Virus record (IMG/VR): IMGVR_UViG_3300028840_006257
Span: 149,011-213,010 of that record
DNA: 64,000 bases
Reading direction: 5' to 3' (one strand)
Source of the DNA: a virus
In this document: piece by piece, positions 32,998 to 40,090 of the stretch
Layout of the letters: each line of letters opens with the position of its first letter
Numbering within the stretch: position 1 is the first letter of the stretch
The notes under the pieces: model-generated
What the model was told of the DNA's origin: nothing
Databases searched by the model: none
Seen by the model: only the letters and a program-made list of their open reading frames with translations
Translations under genes and position numbers: made by a program

Positions 32998-33187
32998 GCG
33001 TCTGCGCTGGCACAGACAGGCGACCGGGATGACCGGCGCCGAGGTCGCTGCGGCGCTCAAGGTCTCGCCCGCCACGCTGTCTCGTTGGGAGAACGATCTG
33101 TTGTCACCCCCCGTGGTTCAGCTCCGACTCTTGGCGCGCGTGCTGGTCATTCCCGACTACTGGAACCTGCTGAGGGGCCCGGACTGA
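32972..33187 (+). CDS. XRE-family helix-turn-helix protein
   Basis: 71 aa from ATG 32972 behind GAAGGG (GTG 32966 is an alternative). LGERLRWHRQATGMTGAEVA followed by AALKVSPATLSRWEN is a clear Cro/CI-type helix-turn-helix. It probably regulates transcription; its own operator cannot be identified. Stop overlaps the next ATG (TGATG). Confidence 0.85.
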   Translation: MDRVGSLGERLRWHRQATGMTGAEVAAALKVSPATLSRWENDLLSPPVVQLRLLARVLVIPDYWNLLRGPD

Positions 33188-34005
33188 TGCCACACGAAAT
33201 GAGATTGAAAGATGCTTTGACGGGCCTCCGCGAGATGGGCGACGGGTCTGCCAATCTTATCGTAACCGATCCTCCGTATGAGTCCTTGGAACGCTGGCGT
33301 GACATGGGGACGACCACGAGGCTCAAAAAGTCCAAGATGTCGAACAACCCGTGGTTCCCGACGGTCCCCAACGACTATTTCGTGCCGTTCTTCGTGGAGT
33401 GCTACAGGGTTCTGGCGAGCAACACGCACATGTACGTGATGTGCGACGAGGAGACATCCGAGGCGCTCAGGCCGATGATCCGCGCCGCCGGGTTCAGCCT
33501 CCGCAAGTCGCTCATCTGGCACAAGGTCGGGAAGCTGGAGAAGGTTTCGTGCCCGAGGTGCGGGACGCACGTCTGTGACCGTCGCGCTCCGGGGACGCCC
33601 GGCATGGGCTATCCGTACCGCTCGGCCTACGAGATGATCCTGCTCGCCGAGAAGGGCAAGAGGAAGCCTCCGGAGGACAGGTCGGTCCGCAACGTGCTCG
33701 AGGAGGGCTGGATCGACGAGGCGTGGATCAAGAGCCAGGACGCGTACCCGACGGAGAAGCCGGTCGCGCTCTGCCTGCCTCTGATAAGGATCTCCTCCGA
33801 GAAGGGCGACCTCGTGCTCGATCCCTTCGCGGGCAGCGGCTCCGCGGGCGAGGCGGCGTTCGAGCTCGGGCGCGACTTCCTGGGTTTCGACGTGCAGCAG
33901 GAGGCCCTCGACAGGTTCGAGGAGCGGCGGCAGCACTGGACCTACGAGAACCCGGAGGAGGCCCCGAAGGTCACGGGGGGCATCCTCGATTTCCTGTCAC
34001 ACTAG
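33187..34005 (+). CDS. DNA methyltransferase (DPPY type, probably N6-adenine)
   Basis: 272 aa. Catalytic motif TDPPYE (about residues 25-30), then YRVLASNTHMYVM, a CPRCGTH zinc knuckle, TEKPVALCLPLI and the AdoMet motif VLDPFAGSGSAGEA near the C-terminus: the beta order. A complete single-chain enzyme unlike the split set at 13-18 kb. Some AAA/AAG mix at the 5' end. Converges on the release-factor gene; only 5 bases separate the stops. Confidence 0.9.
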   Translation: MPHEMRLKDALTGLREMGDGSANLIVTDPPYESLERWRDMGTTTRLKKSKMSNNPWFPTVPNDYFVPFFVECYRVLASNTHMYVMCDEETSEALRPMIRAAGFSLRKSLIWHKVGKLEKVSCPRCGTHVCDRRAPGTPGMGYPYRSAYEMILLAEKGKRKPPEDRSVRNVLEEGWIDEAWIKSQDAYPTEKPVALCLPLIRISSEKGDLVLDPFAGSGSAGEAAFELGRDFLGFDVQQEALDRFEERRQHWTYENPEEAPKVTGGILDFLSH

Positions 34006-34010
34006 GAACG

Positions 34011-34692
34011 TCACCACAGGCGCCGGAGATCTCCCTTCTGGTATGCCTCCCAAGTGGTGCGTTTTCGGGTGCGATGGTCCACGACCTGGTTGCGTTGGAC
34101 GGCGATCGTCCGTCGTTTGTCCCCACGCGCTCCACGACCCACCTGGGCCTTCCTGTCGGCGTTCCGCCCCCGCGTCTCCCTAGCGTCGATCTTGGCCTTG
34201 AGACGCGCCCTCAGGACGGCCAGGGCCGTTTGACGGTTGACGTGCTGGCTGCGACCGCCGTCGATCCTCACGGTGATGTCCGAGGGGCGGTGCGACAAGA
34301 CCACGCAGCTGTCGGTCTTGTTCCGATGCTGGCCTCCCTTTCCGCTCCCGCGCGTGAACGACTCCTCGAGGTCGCGAGGGTCGATGTGGAGCTCGTGCTC
34401 CTCAGGCTCAGGAAGGACGGCGATCGTCACCGTCGACGTGTGGACGCGTCCGCGCTTCTCGGTCGGAGGGACCCGTTGGAATCTGTGACCCCCGGCCTCA
34501 TGGCGGAACGCCGCCACGGCCCCACGTCCTGCGACGCGCATCAGGAGGAAGCCGGGTCTCGCCTCGAGGATCTCGTGGTCAAAGACCCTCCTGGGCCATG
34601 AACTTCTCGTACACCCGGTACTGGACGCGCACGAGGTCCTTGGAGTCGTCGCCGCCCTCGGCAGCCCTGATTTCCACGATCACTCGTTCCAT
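34011..34692 (-). CDS. Peptide chain release factor (class I) needing a +1 frameshift
   Basis: Two overlapping frames. Frame 0: ATG 34692 to TGA 34581-34579 (37 aa), containing VEIRAAEGGDDSKDL, the start of release-factor domain 2. The +1 frame continues from GAC at 34580 for 189 codons with GRGAVAAFRHEAGGHRFQRV, then VPPTEKRGRVHTS and SGKGGQHRNKTD, the peptidyl-tRNA hydrolysis GGQ motif. The junction is CTT TGA C, the same heptamer as bacterial prfB, preceded by AGGAGG. Product 226 aa, lacking domain 1. The tripeptide is PPT, matching the RF1 PxT pattern (UAA/UAG). Many genes here end in TAG, so a phage RF1-type factor would have substrates. Confidence 0.88.
34579..34592 (-). promoter_or_regulatory. 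Programmed +1 frameshift site of the release factor
   Basis: On the minus strand: AGGAGG (34592-34587), GT, CTT (34584-34582), TGA (34581-34579). In E. coli prfB an AGGGGG element 3 nt before CUU-UGA-C drives about half of ribosomes into +1. The same elements are present here with 2-nt spacing. Bacterial sites sit near codon 25; here it is after codon 37, inside domain 2. Confidence 0.8.
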
Positions 34693-34772
34693 TTCGATTT
34701 GTCTACTTCCTCTCGCGCTCGGGCGCAAGATGCCGTTGATGTTCGTGCTCGTGTGGACGTGCGCGAACCTGG

Positions 34773-35193
34773 CTAGAGGAATCCTGGAAACGAACCCTGA
34801 AACTCGTAGTCCGATGCAAGCCTGATTCGCTTAGCCTGTTTGTTGCGGGAGGGTGCGACACGCAGAGAAGCTTTCCTTGTTCCAACATGTTCGACCGGTA
34901 CTAAGTACACGGCATCCAACTCTGGTGAGTACACGGCAAAAAACTCGATTTCTTCTCGGTAGGCTCTCGTCTCGCCCGTGTTCCAGTTGTTGGAACATGT
35001 CGAAAAATTGAGGGCTCCTTTGAAGACCTTGCCGGTCTTGCACTGAATACGAACGAAACGACCATCCTGATCCACGACCAAATCGTACCTCTGTGAGTCT
35101 CCGAAGGGAGTCAGAACAACCAACCCTGCCCGCAAAAAATCTAGCAATCATTTGCGCTTCAGACCGTTCTCCGATCTCCTTTGGGGTTGCCAT
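34773..35193 (-). pseudogene. PD-(D/E)XK endonuclease of the group I intron-associated type, frameshifted
   Basis: ATG 35193 begins MATPKEIGERSEAQMIARF and then leaves frame; the +1 frame continues LRAGLVVLTPFGDSQRYDL, VRIQCKTGKVF and FFAVYSPELDAVYLVPVEHVG, the order of the group I intron-associated PD-(D/E)XK family (D...QxK). The break is at a run of six T; five T would restore one frame of about 139 aa. So it is decayed, uses slippage, or there is an assembly error. Strongly A/T-richer than its surroundings. TATCTT lies 6 bases before the ATG. Confidence 0.75.
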
Positions 35194-35228
35194 AGAGCTA
35201 AGATATCACAACCCCCATCTCTTGTAAC

Positions 35229-35321
35229 TGGCGAGCGAGGAGGGATTTGAACCCCCGATGGGACTTGCGTCCTCTGGATTAAAAGTCCAGTGCGTTCGGC
35301 CAGGCTACGCGTAACTCGCCC
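35229..35321 (-). tRNA. Class II (Leu/Ser-type) tRNA with UUU anticodon
   Basis: 93 nt including encoded CCA. Acceptor GGGCGAG/CTCGCTC, D-loop with GG, anticodon arm CTGGA-CTTTTAA-TCCAG (anticodon TTT, Lys by decoding), a long variable arm (GGAC-GCAA-GTCC), T-arm GGGGG-TTCAAAT-CCCTC, discriminator G. Lys tRNAs normally have a 5-nt variable loop. The GACGCACTGGACTT-type stretch resembles tRNA-Leu(UAA), and G73 is typical of Ser. Amino-acid identity is therefore uncertain. Confidence 0.8.
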
Positions 35322-35386
35322 ACAACTGATGGAGCAGGGCGCCGCGCGTTTGAGTCTGTGGTGTGTAACCGACATCGTCTTCTCGG

Positions 35387-35459
35387 TGAGCCGGGTGGGT
35401 CACGATCCCACGGCCTGCGGGTTAAGAGTCCGCCGCTCTGCCTACTGAGCTACCGGCCC
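35387..35459 (-). tRNA. tRNA-Lys(CTT)
   Basis: 73 nt, no encoded CCA. Acceptor GGGCCGG/CCGGCTC, GCTCAGTAGGCAGAGC D-arm, anticodon loop CTCTTAA (CTT) with an A-C mismatch closing the stem, variable AGGCC, T-arm GTGGG-ATCGTGA-CCCAC. The T-loop begins ATCG rather than TTCG, which is unusual. Confidence 0.8.
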
Positions 35460-35585
35460 TGGAGACGCACTCCAGCGATGCCCGAGGGCACGCGAGGCGT
35501 CCCCCCAGGCTAGGTCTTGCGTTTCAGTCGGACAGTCACGGGAATCCGTTGTACGCGACGAGGGGCGCCCTGTCAAGCCTCGGGC

Positions 35586-36467
35586 TCAGACGATGCACTC
35601 GCACGGCCGGTTCTCGTTCTCCTCCTCCTGCTCCTGGAGGACCGGGGAGAAGTAGTCGAAGATCGTAGGGCGCCCGTGCCACTCGAGGGCCTCTCGAGCG
35701 TGGGCCCAGAAGAGGGACGCCTCCGTGTTCTCGGTCGCCTCCACCTTCGCCTCCCTCATGATCGCGAAGTCGGCCTCGAGCTCCTCTAGCCGGACGTTCC
35801 GCAGGATGGTGTGGCCGATGTGGGCCTCGGCCTTCTTGGCCTTCTCCCAGAGGTCGGGTCGGGTGCAGTAGACGATGTACCAGTGGCGCCTGCCGGCCCT
35901 GAGGCACGCCGTGCAGTTCGCGTGCTTGAAGACCCCGTAGGTAAGCGGCGGCTCTATCCCGATCTCCCTGGTGGACTCGATGGTGCGGCCGGTCCAGCGA
36001 GCGAGTGGGTAGTCGGTCTGGTATCCCATGTCCCCCAGGACGGCCGTGCGCCTCTCGATCCTGTGATCCTCGTACGCGTCGAACCCGTAGTAGACGACGC
36101 AGTTCTTCTCCGGTTCCATGTTCGCCGCGAGCCACTTGTGGAAGGGCTCCGTCTTGAACCTGTGCGTGCAGAGCACGGACGTGGCGCCGACCTTGAAGCC
36201 CGTGTGCTTGATGCAAACGTCGAACTGGTCCATCGTGTCCCAGCTCGGATAGTTCGCGTACGTGATCTCGACTCCGAGGTAGCCGGCGACCTCGCGCTTG
36301 AAGCGCTTGATGTCCGGGTCCTCGACCGACGGGTTGATGTCGTGGTTGAGGAGGATCAGATTCTCGGTCCCGTGGCGACGCGCGACCTCGACGGCCACGA
36401 GCGCCGAGCTGTGGCCCCCGCTGAAGCACACGACGTGCTTCGTGGTCTCGTCGATCCTCGGCATCAT
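35586..36467 (-). CDS. PP-loop ATPase, PAPS-reductase-like
   Basis: 293 aa from ATG 36467, which follows AGGAG at 8-9 bases; an upstream ATG (36506) overlaps a TAGAAT box and is less likely. The PP-loop is CFSGGHSSALVAVE near the N-terminus, which binds ATP pyrophosphate. HANCTACLRAG and a C-terminal CEC could bind a cofactor. Proteins of this fold act in sulfate reduction or nucleotide/DNA modification; phage versions are of uncertain role. A sulfotransferase is two genes downstream, which suggests sulfur-nucleotide chemistry. Confidence 0.82.
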   Translation of the reverse strand: MMPRIDETTKHVVCFSGGHSSALVAVEVARRHGTENLILLNHDINPSVEDPDIKRFKREVAGYLGVEITYANYPSWDTMDQFDVCIKHTGFKVGATSVLCTHRFKTEPFHKWLAANMEPEKNCVVYYGFDAYEDHRIERRTAVLGDMGYQTDYPLARWTGRTIESTREIGIEPPLTYGVFKHANCTACLRAGRRHWYIVYCTRPDLWEKAKKAEAHIGHTILRNVRLEELEADFAIMREAKVEATENTEASLFWAHAREALEWHGRPTIFDYFSPVLQEQEEENENRPCECIV

Positions 36468-36504
36468 CTGGGGGTCTCCTAGAGGACGACCAGCGAGGTC
36501 GCTC

Positions 36505-36510
36505 ATTCTA
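36505..36510 (-). promoter_or_regulatory. -10-like TAGAAT before the PP-loop gene
   Basis: TAGAAT (minus strand) overlaps a spurious ATG; the real start with a ribosome-binding site is 38 bases downstream. Same layout as at 1987. Confidence 0.45.
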
Positions 36511-36534
36511 CGCCCCGACGGACCTCGGTCCTTT

Positions 36535-36822
36535 TCACGAAAGGTCGAGTTCCCGCAGCTGCTCGTGAAAATCCAGCAGATGCCGCCGTTCCTGGCGCGT
36601 GAGTGCCTCGAAGCTGCGGCCGAAGACCGTGAAGCCGAAGTGGCGACGCGGATTCCCGCACGAGTAACACGAGCACCAGGCCAGGTTGTCGGCTAGGCGC
36701 AGGGCCGCCTGATGGAGCTCCTCCTCGGTGAAGCGGGCGCCGCTCCACCAGCGCCTCTGGATCCTCTTGACGTGGGCGATCATCCTCGCCCGGTGATGGC
36801 GACGCAGGGCTCTCTTGGACAT
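36535..36822 (-). CDS. Small Cys-rich basic protein, 95 aa
   Basis: ATG follows GAGGAGG at 5-6 bases. Arg/His-rich N-terminus (MSKRALRRHHRARM...), then LADNLAWCSCYSCGNPRRHF, a CxCxxC-NPR motif I associate with short uncharacterised proteins in bacteria and phages, then a short helix. Probably metal-binding. TATAGA in the upstream gap (36924-36929, minus) may be its -10 box. Confidence 0.75.
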   Translation of the reverse strand: MSKRALRRHHRARMIAHVKRIQRRWWSGARFTEEELHQAALRLADNLAWCSCYSCGNPRRHFGFTVFGRSFEALTRQERRHLLDFHEQLRELDLS

Positions 36823-36946
36823 GACGGCCTCCTCGGCCCGCCCGGTCCCGAGAGCCTCCTGCTCCGGGCCGGGCTAGGTCGTGATCGGACCGCCGCGTGC
36901 CTTGTCGCGCATCACGCCCCCTCTATACATCAACTCGAGGCCCGTG

Positions 36947-37579
36947 TCACCGTTTGAAGGGTCGTTCGACCTCGGAGAGAAAGCGGTATCCGAGAGAGTC
37001 GATCTCCTCTCCGAAGCGACGCCGGACGATGGCCCTGGTCTCGTCGTCGTAGTAGGACGGCCACGGCATCTTCTCGGTCGTGACGTTCGTCCAGGAGAGG
37101 CGGACGGGCTCGATTCCGAACCTGTCGAGGAACATGTCGAGGTCGTCCTGGAGGCGCTCGTAGCGGAGGGCGTAGTCCGCGTCCTGCCAGAAGATCTTGC
37201 CGGTCCTGAGGTACGGACCTCCGGGCATTCCCTCGTCGTAGACCTCGACGAAGTGACGGAAGGTGACCTCTCGGTCCAGGTGCTTTTCGAGGACTTTCCT
37301 CTGTCGCAGCCACCAGGTCACGAGCAGGTCGTACGGGTTCCTGATCGTCGTGACGGCCAGCTCGACGCCCACGAAGGAGTCGGGTTGGCGCTTCCTCAGC
37401 TCGGCGCGCGTCGCGTGGTGGGTCGCCCTGGGAAACCAGTGCTCGATCTCGAGGTCGCGGACCTCGTTGATGTCGCTGACTACGGCCCCCTCTAGCGTCG
37501 CGAGGGCTCGCGTGGTGGCGATGGAGGCCGTGTGCGGGGTCGCCAGGTAGATGAACCTTCCGGGAAGTAGGACCGCCAT
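36947..37579 (-). CDS. Sulfotransferase-family protein
   Basis: 210 aa from ATG 37579 with GAGG upstream. FIYLATPHTASIATTRAL corresponds to the 5'-phosphosulfate-binding loop and VTTIRNPYDLLVTWWLRQ to the 3'-phosphate-binding motif; YERLQDDLDMFLDRFG and a C-terminal YYDDETRAIVRRRFGEEIDS fit the family. Such enzymes transfer sulfate from PAPS to sugars, proteins or small molecules. The substrate is unknown; the PP-loop protein upstream may act on related sulfur nucleotides. Confidence 0.82.
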   Translation of the reverse strand: MAVLLPGRFIYLATPHTASIATTRALATLEGAVVSDINEVRDLEIEHWFPRATHHATRAELRKRQPDSFVGVELAVTTIRNPYDLLVTWWLRQRKVLEKHLDREVTFRHFVEVYDEGMPGGPYLRTGKIFWQDADYALRYERLQDDLDMFLDRFGIEPVRLSWTNVTTEKMPWPSYYDDETRAIVRRRFGEEIDSLGYRFLSEVERPFKR

Positions 37580-37665
37580 CGTGCGTCCTCGTGGGCGCGT
37601 GCGGCCCACGTCTAGGGGCCGTCAAAAGGGCGGTTATCGTCCCCCGAAGATCGGCGCGTGACCGC

Positions 37666-38358
37666 TCAGGCCCTGCGCCTCTCGTCGAGGATGGCTTGGA
37701 TGGCCCGGAAGCGACGGTTGCTCTCCTCGGCGAGCTCGTCGAGGCTCATGGGGACGATCTCGCGCTCGAGCCACGCCCCCAGGCTCTGCGGGGCCTCGGC
37801 CGGAGGGACGCCGAGGTGCAGATAGTGAGGTTTCACGGAGAGGAGCTGCCGCACCATCGGTCGGCTGTGGGTCGTGACGAACACGCCCCTCGTCTGCTCG
37901 GGAAGATCGGCCACGAACTCGGCCACGACCGTTCCAGCTCCGGCCGCGGCCGCCTCCCCCATGCCGATGTCGGGCTCGTCCCAGTAGAGGAGGTGCGAGT
38001 GCGTCCGAGCTCGGCACGTGCTGATGGCCGTCCTCACCGTCATTCCCGAGTTCTCTCCGGTGGAGCGGAAGCCCTCGTCTCCGTAGACGAAGCCCTTCAT
38101 CGCCCCCATCATGTTCATGCCGGCGCGGGCCTCCATGCTGAGGTGGATGACCTCCTTGATGGAGGTGTGGCTCTTGGCCGACGCCTGAACGCAGCGTCGG
38201 AAGAAGCTCTTCCCGCTCGCGTTCTCTCCGAGCACGAGGAAGAGGGGCGACGACCCCTTCACCCAGAGGGCCGGGATGGCGGGTTCGTCGCCGACGAAGT
38301 ATCGCCAGCTACCGAGGATGTTTCCGACGATCCAGAGGCCGGTGCTCGGCTTGCTCAT
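37666..38358 (-). CDS. ABC/SMC-type ATPase
   Basis: 230 aa; ATG 38358 after GGAGGAG and overlapping the preceding gene (ATGA). Walker A GENASGKS, Walker B HLLYWDEPDIGMG, and an H-loop-like FVTTHSRPMVRQLL. There is no transmembrane part and no obvious ABC signature, so it resembles stand-alone RecF/SMC-like or OLD-type ATPases. Coupled translation with the metallo-beta-lactamase-fold gene suggests a joint role, perhaps in nucleic-acid processing. Confidence 0.82.
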   Translation of the reverse strand: MSKPSTGLWIVGNILGSWRYFVGDEPAIPALWVKGSSPLFLVLGENASGKSFFRRCVQASAKSHTSIKEVIHLSMEARAGMNMMGAMKGFVYGDEGFRSTGENSGMTVRTAISTCRARTHSHLLYWDEPDIGMGEAAAAGAGTVVAEFVADLPEQTRGVFVTTHSRPMVRQLLSVKPHYLHLGVPPAEAPQSLGAWLEREIVPMSLDELAEESNRRFRAIQAILDERRRA

Positions 38359-39197
38359 CGGTCTCCTCCGTCGAACAGGAGGATCCGGTCGAGCATGGCC
38401 GCCGGGAACCTGCGTCGCAGGATCTCCTCGGCCTCCTCGCGCGAGTGCTTCATGGACCTGTGCGTGAGCACGAGATAGTCGCCCTCGAATTTCTCGCAGT
38501 GCTCGGCCATCTCGGCCACGTGCGTGTGGCCGTAGCGCCGCGCGCCCTCGACGTTCGCGTCGTCCATCTCCCAGGTCGTGACCTCGTGGACGAGCACCTT
38601 GGCCCTCCGAGCCCTCTCGTGCTCCAGCAGGAAGTCGATCCGGGTGTCGCCCGAGACCACCAGGAGGGTGCTCACCACGTCGTCCGTGACCTGCACGCCC
38701 TCCCGACGGAGGCGCCCTATCTCGGAGCCCTCCATGCCGACGAACTCGGTCTTGAGCTTGCTCGTGGTGCGGTCGACGCCCCACCCGAGCGACGCCCCCC
38801 GGTGCCAGCTCCGCATCGCGTGTACGACCGCGCCGCGTCCGAGCTCGAAGAAGTAGCCGGGCCTCGCGGGGTAGAGGCGAACCTTCGCCTCGTGCTCGCT
38901 GTCCCGCTGCACGTCGCGCATCGCCTCGAGGAGCCTCTCCATCGGCTCGCCGAGCTCGTCCGGTAGGTAGACGCTCAGCGTCGCCTTGTTGCGCCGAATG
39001 GAGCGCAGGCTCACGATGTACGGGAGCGCCGCCACGTGGTCCGCGTGACCGTGGGTCAGGAAGACGTGGTCGACGGTCGCCCCTGGCACCGCGCCCGCGT
39101 CGAACACAGCGCGGATCTCGGGGACGTGGAACGCCGTCTGGCAGCCGCCCTGGGCGAACCCGTGCAGCGTCACGCCGCCTATGCTGATCTTCTCCAT
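38355..39197 (-). CDS. Metallo-beta-lactamase-fold hydrolase (RNase Z-like)
   Basis: 280 aa from ATG 39197. HTHGHADHVAALPYIV gives the HxHxDH zinc motif; VVSGDTRIDFLL, HEVTT and a late VLTHRSMKHS give further metal ligands. The order matches RNase Z/ElaC-type phosphodiesterases, which trim tRNA 3' ends. Given the tRNA arrays nearby, tRNA processing is an attractive but unproven role; other MBL-fold functions are possible. Preceded by the third copy of the TGTAAA/dyad element. Confidence 0.82.
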   Translation of the reverse strand: MEKISIGGVTLHGFAQGGCQTAFHVPEIRAVFDAGAVPGATVDHVFLTHGHADHVAALPYIVSLRSIRRNKATLSVYLPDELGEPMERLLEAMRDVQRDSEHEAKVRLYPARPGYFFELGRGAVVHAMRSWHRGASLGWGVDRTTSKLKTEFVGMEGSEIGRLRREGVQVTDDVVSTLLVVSGDTRIDFLLEHERARRAKVLVHEVTTWEMDDANVEGARRYGHTHVAEMAEHCEKFEGDYLVLTHRSMKHSREEAEEILRRRFPAAMLDRILLFDGGDR

Positions 39198-39232
39198 GAT
39201 CACCTGCACGGGGCGTTCGTGAAATTTACAGA
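39198..39232 (-). promoter_or_regulatory. TGTAAA element with CACG...CGTG dyad (copy 3)
   Basis: Minus strand: TGTAAA (39230-39225), TTT, CACG (39221-39218), seven bases, CGTG (39210-39207), CAGGTGATC, then ATG 39197. Spacing differs slightly from the two plus-strand copies. Confidence 0.55.
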
Positions 39233-39239
39233 ACCCCCG

Positions 39240-39431
39240 TCAGAAGGCGCTTGGAAACCTCTGATGGGACTGTCCGCGCGGAGGGCGCTTCGGGGGCGGC
39301 TGCGCGTCTTCGGGTTCGACACGAGCCCCACAGCGGGCACAGAAGCGTCTCCCGTTCTTGTCGGGGCTGGTCAGCATTCCGCGGTGGGTGCACAGCGACA
39401 TGCGGTCGTAGTGGGTGAAAAGCAGTGACAT
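39240..39431 (-). CDS. Small zinc-ribbon-like protein, 63 aa
   Basis: Start at ATG 39431; the frame extends into the tRNA upstream, which is not coding. A His/Cys set (SLCTHRG, FCARCG) suggests one zinc site; the C-terminus is Pro/Lys/Arg-rich. Weak ribosome-binding site. Sits between the MBL gene and the tRNA group. Confidence 0.55.
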   Translation of the reverse strand: MSLLFTHYDRMSLCTHRGMLTSPDKNGRRFCARCGARVEPEDAQPPPKRPPRGQSHQRFPSAF

Positions 39432-39451
39432 CTTGGATTCTTTCGAGGTTG

Positions 39452-39524
39452 TGCCCCAGGACGGAGTTGAACCGCCGACACTCTGGACTTCAGCCAGATG
39501 CTCTACCGCCTGAGCTACCGGGGC
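39452..39524 (-). tRNA. tRNA-Phe(GAA)
   Basis: 73 nt. Acceptor GCCCCGG/CTGGGGC, anticodon arm TCTGG-CTGAAGT-CCAGA, T-loop TTCAACT, discriminator A, no encoded CCA. Confidence 0.88.
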
Positions 39525-39525
39525 G

Positions 39526-39601
39526 TGGTCCCTCGGGCGGCGCTTGAATCCGCGTCTCCTGGGCTTCAACCAGGCGCTTGAACCGTCTCAGCTACCGAGG
39601 G
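39526..39601 (-). tRNA. Second tRNA-Phe(GAA)-like gene
   Basis: 76 nt with encoded CCA. Perfect acceptor CCCTCGG/CCGAGGG, anticodon arm CCTGG-TTGAAGC-CCAGG (GAA), T-arm GCGGA-TTCAAGC-GCCGC with an end mismatch. Starts with C rather than G and lies one base from the first Phe gene; possibly a diverging duplicate. Confidence 0.7.
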
Positions 39602-39672
39602 GCATGGCATTGCGCCGAGCCGCTCTCCCGAAGGAGACCGACCCGGCTAGGCGAACAGCTCCGCGGTGACGG

Positions 39673-39746
39673 GGTGCGTGACGGGGATCGAACCCGTAAC
39701 CTCCTGGGCCACAACCAGGCGCTCTGCCATCCGAGCTCCACGCACC
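39673..39746 (-). tRNA. tRNA-His(GTG)
   Basis: 74 nt including the extra G-1 that marks tRNA-His, pairing with discriminator C. Acceptor GTGCGTG/CACGCAC, anticodon arm CCTGG-TTGTGGC-CCAGG, T-loop TTCGATC. Confidence 0.92.
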
Positions 39747-39855
39747 ATGAGATGATGGTGTGGGGCCTCGTCGGCGTCGGTATGTCGTCCAGCGAGCACG
39801 GTCTCGGTTCCTGAAGTGTTGAAGATACCCGAAAATCTCCGGGTGTCAAGTGGAG

Positions 39856-39932
39856 TGGTAGCGGGGACAGGATTTGAACCTGTGGCCTCCGGGTTATGAG
39901 CCCGACGAGCTACCTGACTGCTCTACCCCGCA
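39856..39932 (-). tRNA. Initiator tRNA-fMet(CAT)
   Basis: 77 nt with encoded CCA. Anticodon stem carries the three G-C pairs (GGG...CCC around CTCATAA) that mark initiator tRNAs, and the first acceptor pair is a mismatch (T1 x T72), also an initiator hallmark. Close overall to bacterial tRNA-fMet. Phage-encoded initiator tRNAs are uncommon. Confidence 0.9.
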
Positions 39933-40090
39933 TCATAGGGGACTTGCCGTTTCCAGACACCGGGTTCGGTGGAGATCGTCAACCAGGGCTCGATTCTACA
40001 TATCAATCGTCGTCCCCTGCGCTGCTTGACTCCGTCCACTATCGGGCGGTGTTGGGCCGCGGGTGTTCGCCGCGGAGGTCTCCTTTCGTC

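Noticed and set aside
34011-34541. Release factor as a short 176-aa protein starting at ATG 34541
   Set aside because: It would lack the start of domain 2, whose sequence is found in the overlapping upstream frame, joined by a CTT-TGA-C site.
35229-35321. Stop-codon suppressor tRNA
   Set aside because: The loop CTTTTAA gives anticodon TTT, not CTA, TTA or TCA, with the five-pair stem that fits.
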